36,413 bases of DNA from Desulfovibrio sp. (GTDB taxonomy: Bacteria > Desulfobacterota > Desulfovibrionia > Desulfovibrionales > Desulfovibrionaceae), in the NCBI GenBank assembly GCA_031276485.1, contig JAISMY010000087.1:1-36413 (forward strand), written 5' to 3'. The position numbers and the translations under genes were made by a program. Below the pieces are notes generated by a model. That model ran no database searches and was not told where the DNA came from. It was given only the letters and a program-made list of their open reading frames with translations. Shown here piece by piece: positions 32,317-36,413 of this stretch (positions are counted from its first letter, which is position 1; the number at the start of each line of letters is the position of its first letter).

Positions 32317-32350
32317 ACCGGTTTGCTTTCAGCGGAAAGCGACTTGGTAT
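32317..32350. repeat. Imperfect TTTGCTTTC hairpin upstream of ferritin
   Basis: ACCGGTTTGCTTTC-AGCG-GAAAGCGACTTGGTAT is a diverged version of the perfect hairpin at 32896-32931. Its 3' half (TTGGTATCA) also occurs next to copy A of the 146-bp repeat at 21643-21655. It lies 28 bases before the ferritin start. Confidence 0.7.
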
Positions 32351-32377
32351 CATCAGAAGAACAAGGAGGAAACAGCA

Positions 32378-32896
32378 ATGTTGAAAGACAGCGTAGTCAA
32401 AGCCCTCAGTGATCAGGTAAATACTGAATATTATTCAGCCTATCTGTATCTTGCCATGTCCGCGAGCGCGGACCGCATGGGTTTCAAAGGTGTGGCCAAC
32501 TGGCTGTTTGTGCAGGCCAGGGAGGAAACAGCGCACGGCACGCACCTTTACCAACATCTTCTGGGGCGGGGCGCAACCCCGTTTTTTGCGGACATCAAAG
32601 CGCCCGAGACCGCCTATGCGGGCATCAGGGAAATCTTTGAGAAGGTGCTGGCGCATGAGCGGCACGTCACCGAACTGATCAACGGCATCGCGTCCCTTGC
32701 CGTGCGTGAGGACGATCACGCCACATACAACTTTATCATGTGGTATGTGAACGAGCAGGTCGAGGAAGAGGCGAGCGCCGAGGAGATTCTGACCAAGATC
32801 CGGTTTGTCGGGGACAAACTCGATCAGTTGTACATCCTGAACACCGAACTGGGCGCGCGCGTGTTCACGGATCCCTTCGCCGCAACGGCGAACTGA
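32378..32896 (+). CDS. Ferritin
   Basis: Iron-storage protein of 172 residues that assembles into a 24-subunit shell, oxidises Fe2+ and stores it as mineral. Ferroxidase-centre ligands are visible: E17, E50 and H53 (REETAH), E94 and the E126-Q127 region (YVNEQVEEE). The length and pattern match bacterial FtnA rather than bacterioferritin (no haem-ligand Met motif recognised). The start is clear, with AAGGAGG nine bases upstream. It is flanked on both sides by TTTGCTTTC hairpins. No Fur box was confidently seen. It appears to be a single-gene unit. Confidence 0.95.
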   Translation: MLKDSVVKALSDQVNTEYYSAYLYLAMSASADRMGFKGVANWLFVQAREETAHGTHLYQHLLGRGATPFFADIKAPETAYAGIREIFEKVLAHERHVTELINGIASLAVREDDHATYNFIMWYVNEQVEEEASAEEILTKIRFVGDKLDQLYILNTELGARVFTDPFAATAN

Positions 32897-32931
32897 TACC
32901 GATTTGCTTTCAGCAGAAAGCAAATCGGTAT
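32896..32931 (+). terminator. Perfect 16-bp stem hairpin at the ferritin stop
   Basis: ATACCGATTTGCTTTC and its exact reverse complement enclose loop AGCA. The hairpin starts at the last base of the TGA stop codon. It probably stabilises or terminates the ferritin message, and belongs to the repeat family also seen at 32317-32350 and 21637-21655. Confidence 0.75.
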
Positions 32932-32955
32932 GGCGGAGGCGACGCCGCCGCCCGC

Positions 32956-32997
32956 AAGTTTTTGAAAAATCAGGCTTCGCCTGTTTTTCAAAAACTT
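32956..32997 (+). terminator. Long A/T-stem hairpin between ferritin and radical SAM gene
   Basis: AAGTTTTTGAAAAA pairs with TTTTTCAAAAACTT, and CAGGC pairs with GCCTG across a TTC loop, with one bulged T. Read in either direction it has U-tracts, so it could work as a bidirectional terminator. Confidence 0.65.
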
Positions 32998-33004
32998 CGG
33001 CGTC

Positions 33005-33030
33005 TTGCATTCAAACGCGTTTGAATGCAA
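33005..33030. repeat. Perfect 26-bp palindrome upstream of radical SAM gene
   Basis: TTGCATTCAAACG followed by its exact reverse complement, with no spacer. It lies 85 bases before the radical SAM start. Together with the two preceding hairpins it makes three strong inverted repeats in 135 bases. Confidence 0.85.
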
Positions 33031-33114
33031 CTCGACATGAAAAGGCATGCCGGGGTTGAAGCCCGGCGGCCGGGGTTTTGCTTGAGGTTCACACAGTGTC
33101 CGCAGGGAGAAGGC

Positions 33115-34383
33115 ATGGCGGGGAGGTTTACGCGCCCGCGCCTGGTGGGGGCGACGGAGAACGGAGAAATTTACGATCATCCGGACCTGCTTATGGTGTG
33201 CAGGCGGGGGGACGAGACGGCGTTGCCCGGACCGGAGGAGTTGATGCCGTTGCCGGAGGAGAGCGAGCTGTTTCTTCTGCCCGGCAGGCGCGCCCTGGGT
33301 CTGGACCCGGCGCGCGGCGCGCTGTCGGAGACGGAAGACCTGGCTGTGGCGGCCTTTCCGGCGCCGGGGCATACCTTGACGGCGCACCCGGAGTATGCGC
33401 GGGACGCCGATGCGCCGGTTCTGCCGCTTTTCGCGTACGGCGCCGTGGGTTTTGCGTCGGGGCGTCTGTATGTGTGCGCGCGGAAGGTGGACGACGACCC
33501 GCGTCAGGTTTTCAGAGGAGTGGACACAGAAGTCCTGCGCCGTAAGGCTCTCGACCTGCAGAATCGCTACCCGCGCAACCGGCTGCTGCGCCGTCTGACC
33601 GCCGTCTGCGCGCTCACGTACAACTGTCCGGCGGCGCGCAACCTGTGTCTGGGCCGCTATGAGGCTCCGCTGCCGGTGTCGGACAGTTGCAATGCCCGCT
33701 GCGTGGGCTGTATTTCCCTGCAGGAAGGGGGAGAAAGCGGGTGTTCAGCGCCGCAGAAGCGCATGACGTTTACTCCGGATGCCGGGGAAATTGTTGAAGT
33801 CATGCTGCACCATGCGTCCGCTGAAACAAAAGCGCCGATCTATTCCTTCGGACAGGGCTGTGAAGGTGAACCTCTGCTCAGAAGCGCGTTGATTGCCGAT
33901 GCGGTGAGGACTTTCCGGGCGCGGGGAGGGCGGGGCACCGTCAACGTCAACAGCAACGCCTCTCTGCCTGACGCCGTCGAGGAAGCGGCGGAAGCGGGAA
34001 TAACGTCGCTGCGCGTGAGTCTGAACAGTGCGGACCCGGAGGCTTATGCCCGCTATTACCGCCCGTGCGGGTACGGCTTCGGTGATGTGCGCGCCGGGAT
34101 AGGGAGAGCGAAGGCCGCGGGTCTTTTCGTTTCGCTGAATCTGCTTTTTTTTCCCGGCTTCAGCGACACGGAGGCGGAGTATGCCGCGCTGGCGGATCTG
34201 GTGCGGGCTGAACGCGTGGACATGCTGCAACTGCGCAACCTGAATATTGACCCGGACGTATACCATGAACTGATGGGGAATGCCGGACGCGGGCCGGCAA
34301 TGGGTTTCCCGGCGTACCGCAAGCGGCTGAAAAAGGAATGTCCCGGCCTGCGCATCGGTTACTTCAATCCTTTCCTGGGGTAA
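33115..34383 (+). CDS. Radical SAM protein of unknown function
   Basis: A 422-residue protein. The radical SAM cluster motif CNARCVGC (C192, C196, C199) appears late, after a ~185-residue N-terminal domain that has no recognised fold. Just before it three more cysteines (C165, C171, C178 in VCALTYNCPAARNLCLG) are spaced to suggest an auxiliary site. The core then continues as a partial TIM barrel: IYSFGQGCEGEPLL, GTVNVNSNASLPDAV, ITSLRVSLNSADPEAYARYYRPCGYGF, VSLNLLFFPGFSDT and VDMLQLRNLNIDP. ATG 33115 is preceded by GGGAGAAGG; the longer frame enters the palindrome. The reaction and partner are unknown, and no peptide-precursor gene is visible next to it. Confidence 0.88.
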   Translation: MAGRFTRPRLVGATENGEIYDHPDLLMVCRRGDETALPGPEELMPLPEESELFLLPGRRALGLDPARGALSETEDLAVAAFPAPGHTLTAHPEYARDADAPVLPLFAYGAVGFASGRLYVCARKVDDDPRQVFRGVDTEVLRRKALDLQNRYPRNRLLRRLTAVCALTYNCPAARNLCLGRYEAPLPVSDSCNARCVGCISLQEGGESGCSAPQKRMTFTPDAGEIVEVMLHHASAETKAPIYSFGQGCEGEPLLRSALIADAVRTFRARGGRGTVNVNSNASLPDAVEEAAEAGITSLRVSLNSADPEAYARYYRPCGYGFGDVRAGIGRAKAAGLFVSLNLLFFPGFSDTEAEYAALADLVRAERVDMLQLRNLNIDPDVYHELMGNAGRGPAMGFPAYRKRLKKECPGLRIGYFNPFLG

Positions 34384-34431
34384 CGCCCCGGCGTCATCCC
34401 CGCGTCGCTTATACTTTTATCTTTAATGCCG

Positions 34432-35121
34432 TCATTTACTGCCGCGCATCTCAGAAAATAACCCGGCCCTCAAAACTGCCGAATAATCTTTATATTCTTT
34501 CGCCGTATCTGTTCGTCCATAATTTGTCATATGAATTCGACGATTACATGCAACAAAATCAATTTTCTTATACTGTAAATGTATTTTGTCCATTTTGGTC
34601 AATAGACTGATTATTTCTCCGGTATTAAGGTTCTCGTCAAAAAAGCCGACACGATCAAAGAGAGCTTTACGCATCAGCACCGCGCCGGTGAACAGGCCAT
34701 AATAGGGTTCTTTTTTGATCGTTGCCGCAATATCTTGTTTTCGTATTTTGCTTAACTCCGGCGATAAAAAATCCCGCACTTTGGCCATGACCAGCCATAG
34801 GTCTTCGCCCGCAACAAGTTTGTTATACAGCGTTGATAAAGCGCCTGCATTCATCATATCGTCGTGATCGTGAAACATAACATAATTGCCGTTCGCCGCT
34901 CTGATCCCGGTATTTTTGCCGGCAACCTGCCCGCGCCTTGCCTCGTGCCGCATTACACGACAGCCGGCACTCTCCGCAAGGCACGCTGTCTTATCCGTAC
35001 TGCCGTCGTCCACAACAATGATTTCCACCGGCAGTTTTTGACGCCGTATGCCTGCAACTGCTTCGCTCAAGTAGTTTTCTCCGTTGCGACACGGGATGAT
35101 GACAGAGATCAACATATTCAT
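34432..35121 (-). CDS. GT2-family glycosyltransferase (A+T-rich)
   Basis: Short GT-A-fold glycosyltransferase of 229 residues. LISVIIPCRNGENYLSEAV forms the first strand and helix, VVDDGSTDKT (37-46) binds the nucleotide, GKNTGIRAANGNYVMFHDHDD (68-88) contains the DxD-type motif, and FTGAVLMRKALFDRVGFFDENL is the usual acceptor-side segment. The C-terminal end is compact, without membrane helices. The gene has lower G+C than most of the window and is followed downstream by nothing on its strand, converging on the radical SAM gene 48 bases away. It lies after fkbM and a GT2 remnant, probably as one transferred cluster. Start ATG 35121 has a distant AAAGGA; ATG 35115 is an alternative. Confidence 0.87.
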   Translation of the reverse strand: MNMLISVIIPCRNGENYLSEAVAGIRRQKLPVEIIVVDDGSTDKTACLAESAGCRVMRHEARRGQVAGKNTGIRAANGNYVMFHDHDDMMNAGALSTLYNKLVAGEDLWLVMAKVRDFLSPELSKIRKQDIAATIKKEPYYGLFTGAVLMRKALFDRVGFFDENLNTGEIISLLTKMDKIHLQYKKIDFVACNRRIHMTNYGRTDTAKEYKDYSAVLRAGLFSEMRGSK

Positions 35122-35138
35122 AATTACTTATTTATCCT

Positions 35139-35315
35139 TTATTCATAAATTTCTTTCTTAATTATTGGGATTTTTCCAAAAAGGCTATAGACTTCATTAA
35201 CTATATTTATATATTTTACATGATGGCGCTGTATATCTGCAACTATTTCAGAAAGATAATTTTATTCGTTGCAGAAGATGATAATGAAGGAAATAAATTT
35301 TTGTATTATTCGCAT
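35139..35315 (-). pseudogene. Broken N-terminal remnant of a second GT2 glycosyltransferase
   Basis: From ATG 35315 the minus strand reads MRIIQKFISFIIIFCNE, then an in-frame TAA (35264-35262), then NYLSEIVADIQRH..., and stops at 35139. Across the stop it aligns with the start of the neighbouring glycosyltransferase: ISFIIIFCNE-stop-NYLSEIVADI against LISVIIPCRNGENYLSEAVAGI. The match fades after ~30 codons, where DDGS should be, so the rest was deleted or diverged. It lies 21 bases after the fkbM stop, where an operon gene would be expected. Chance similarity of a short A+T-rich frame is possible. Confidence 0.5.
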
Positions 35316-35336
35316 AGTTACTTTGATACAGTAAGT

Positions 35337-36374
35337 TTAATCAATAACTGTAGCAAATAAAACTGTTCTAAGTTGCACAATTTTATACTTTGGGTTAGCA
35401 TTAAGTATTATATTTTGCAAAACAATAGGGTCATCCGGCAGATGGTCCGTAGCAATAGCCAGGCGCGGCGCAAATTGCCTTAAAATATTTATTGCTCCTT
35501 TCAACATATCACGCTCACCGCCTTGTATATCAGCTTTTATAAAATCTATTTTCAAAATATTATTTTCCTTTACAAACGCATCAAGGCTTGTCGCCTGCAA
35601 AGTTTCCAAACAATCCAACAAATTTTCATCCTCCTTGGCTATGCGATTTCCGGCACAATTTTGAAGGGCGATATACTGAACTTCTCCTCCATGATTACTC
35701 AGGGCTTTTCTTATTGGATGAATTTTTCCTTCATTCAAGTCGGCTGTTTCGCACAGTAATGCATATGTTGTAGAAGCAGGCTCAAAGGCATATACCGTTG
35801 CTCCTTTCGATGCGGCGTAAGCACTAAAATCACCGATCCACGCTCCTGCGTCAATTACAACGTCTCCTTGCTTGACTGTAACGTCGAACTTTCCATCCTT
35901 ATACCCGCGAGAACCTTCACCCATCCATTGATCGAGCGCTTCAACAACTGCTTTATCATAATTATCATTAAAAAAAGCATGAACAAACAAAGATCTTTGA
36001 AAAATTAAACTGAAGACAGGAATACCAGAAACAATATCACCTGGTATTTTGTAGGTCAGCTTGACACCCTTGACATTCAGATATTCGACACCGCTTGAAG
36101 TTTTTTGCAGCCATTGATGAAAAAATAGTCCACGTCCGCTTGTAAGACGCACATAGCGAGATGACGCCTCTGAAAAATTCAAAGTTAACAGGAATAAAGC
36201 ATCGAAAGTTTCTTTATTGAAAGCATTGTTTAATACATCTTGTTGTTTCAGCAGGTCACAAAGCTTATATGCAGCAATAAAAGACTGATTCATGCGAATA
36301 TCTTCAACTTTTCCGGAAAGATTATTTATTTGTGTATTAATTTGCATATTAATATTATCAATTTTGTTTACCAA
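35337..36374 (-). CDS. FkbM-family SAM-dependent methyltransferase
   Basis: A 345-residue protein. The methyltransferase domain (about 165-330) shows SAM motif I VVIDAGAWIGDFSAYAASKG (172-191), VYAFEPASTTYALL with the acidic ribose ligand, the FkbM-type TSLDAFVKEN...IDFIKADIQGGERDML segment, and the RLAIATDHLPDD end. FkbM enzymes O-methylate sugars or polyketides; next to glycosyltransferases a glycan target is likely. The first ~160 residues, including a coiled-coil-like start (NINMQINTQINNLSGKVEDI), form an extra domain of unknown role. The start is TTG 36374, supported by GGAG eight bases upstream; the nearer ATG is out of frame. It is strongly A+T-rich, suggesting transfer. Confidence 0.87.
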   Translation of the reverse strand: MVNKIDNINMQINTQINNLSGKVEDIRMNQSFIAAYKLCDLLKQQDVLNNAFNKETFDALFLLTLNFSEASSRYVRLTSGRGLFFHQWLQKTSSGVEYLNVKGVKLTYKIPGDIVSGIPVFSLIFQRSLFVHAFFNDNYDKAVVEALDQWMGEGSRGYKDGKFDVTVKQGDVVIDAGAWIGDFSAYAASKGATVYAFEPASTTYALLCETADLNEGKIHPIRKALSNHGGEVQYIALQNCAGNRIAKEDENLLDCLETLQATSLDAFVKENNILKIDFIKADIQGGERDMLKGAINILRQFAPRLAIATDHLPDDPIVLQNIILNANPKYKIVQLRTVLFATVID

Positions 36375-36413
36375 GACATGTACTCCAAATAATTTTCTAA
36401 TAAATTTAATTAC

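Overview
The window reads as a chromosomal segment from a G+C-rich, anaerobic, Gram-negative bacterium. The best fit is the Desulfovibrionaceae or a close relative within Desulfobacterota. This rests on gene content and order (class III PHA synthase phaE-phaC, pgsA-ftsB-TPR cluster, aspartate-route NAD genes, a predicted c-type haem sensor kinase, lipoproteins), not on a marker gene. There is no rRNA, tRNA, CRISPR array, transposase or clear prophage.

Left part (96-16210, all minus strand) is mostly housekeeping in compact clusters, described here in transcription order (right to left). nadC-nadA, then nadB-pcm-mrp, carry de novo NAD synthesis from aspartate plus an isoaspartyl repair methyltransferase and a Mrp-type Fe-S carrier. 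Next come pgsA, a 90-residue unknown, ftsB and a TPR protein, all overlapping (membrane lipid synthesis and division), followed by a lipoprotein with a Cache-like region. Then fbp-tsaD (gluconeogenesis and tRNA t6A), phaE-phaC (polyhydroxyalkanoate synthase), and a nitroreductase with a metallo-beta-lactamase-fold hydrolase. Several gene pairs share a stop/start base (TAATG or TGATG), which points to translational coupling.

The centre (16600-21440, plus strand) holds mgtE, a hybrid histidine kinase with a Tll0287-like haem-binding sensor, and a membrane-anchored metallophosphoesterase. From 21650 to 28331 (minus strand) lie a glycosyltransferase, an LpoA-like lipoprotein, a cupin, malate dehydrogenase, a pair of tiny overlapping membrane-protein genes, and a rhomboid protease. 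Two ~146-bp inverted copies of a structured repeat bracket the stretch from the glycosyltransferase to mdh.

The right part (28584-36374) looks like a surface-carbohydrate region: an LIC12162-type putative transferase, a Wzx/MATE-like flippase, ferritin, an unusual radical SAM protein, and an A+T-rich tail (GT2 glycosyltransferase, a broken GT2 remnant, FkbM methyltransferase) that looks recently acquired. Base skew on the plus strand flips from C-rich to G-rich near 30.55 kb although coding direction does not change.

The intergenic DNA is rich in small repeats: at least four families of hairpin or terminal-inverted-repeat elements, several close to ribosome-binding sites or stop codons. The best candidates for something undescribed are the duplicated 146-bp element with a GNRA-type hairpin, the 58-bp hairpin repeat abutting mgtE, and the overlapping 61/29-residue membrane-peptide pair.
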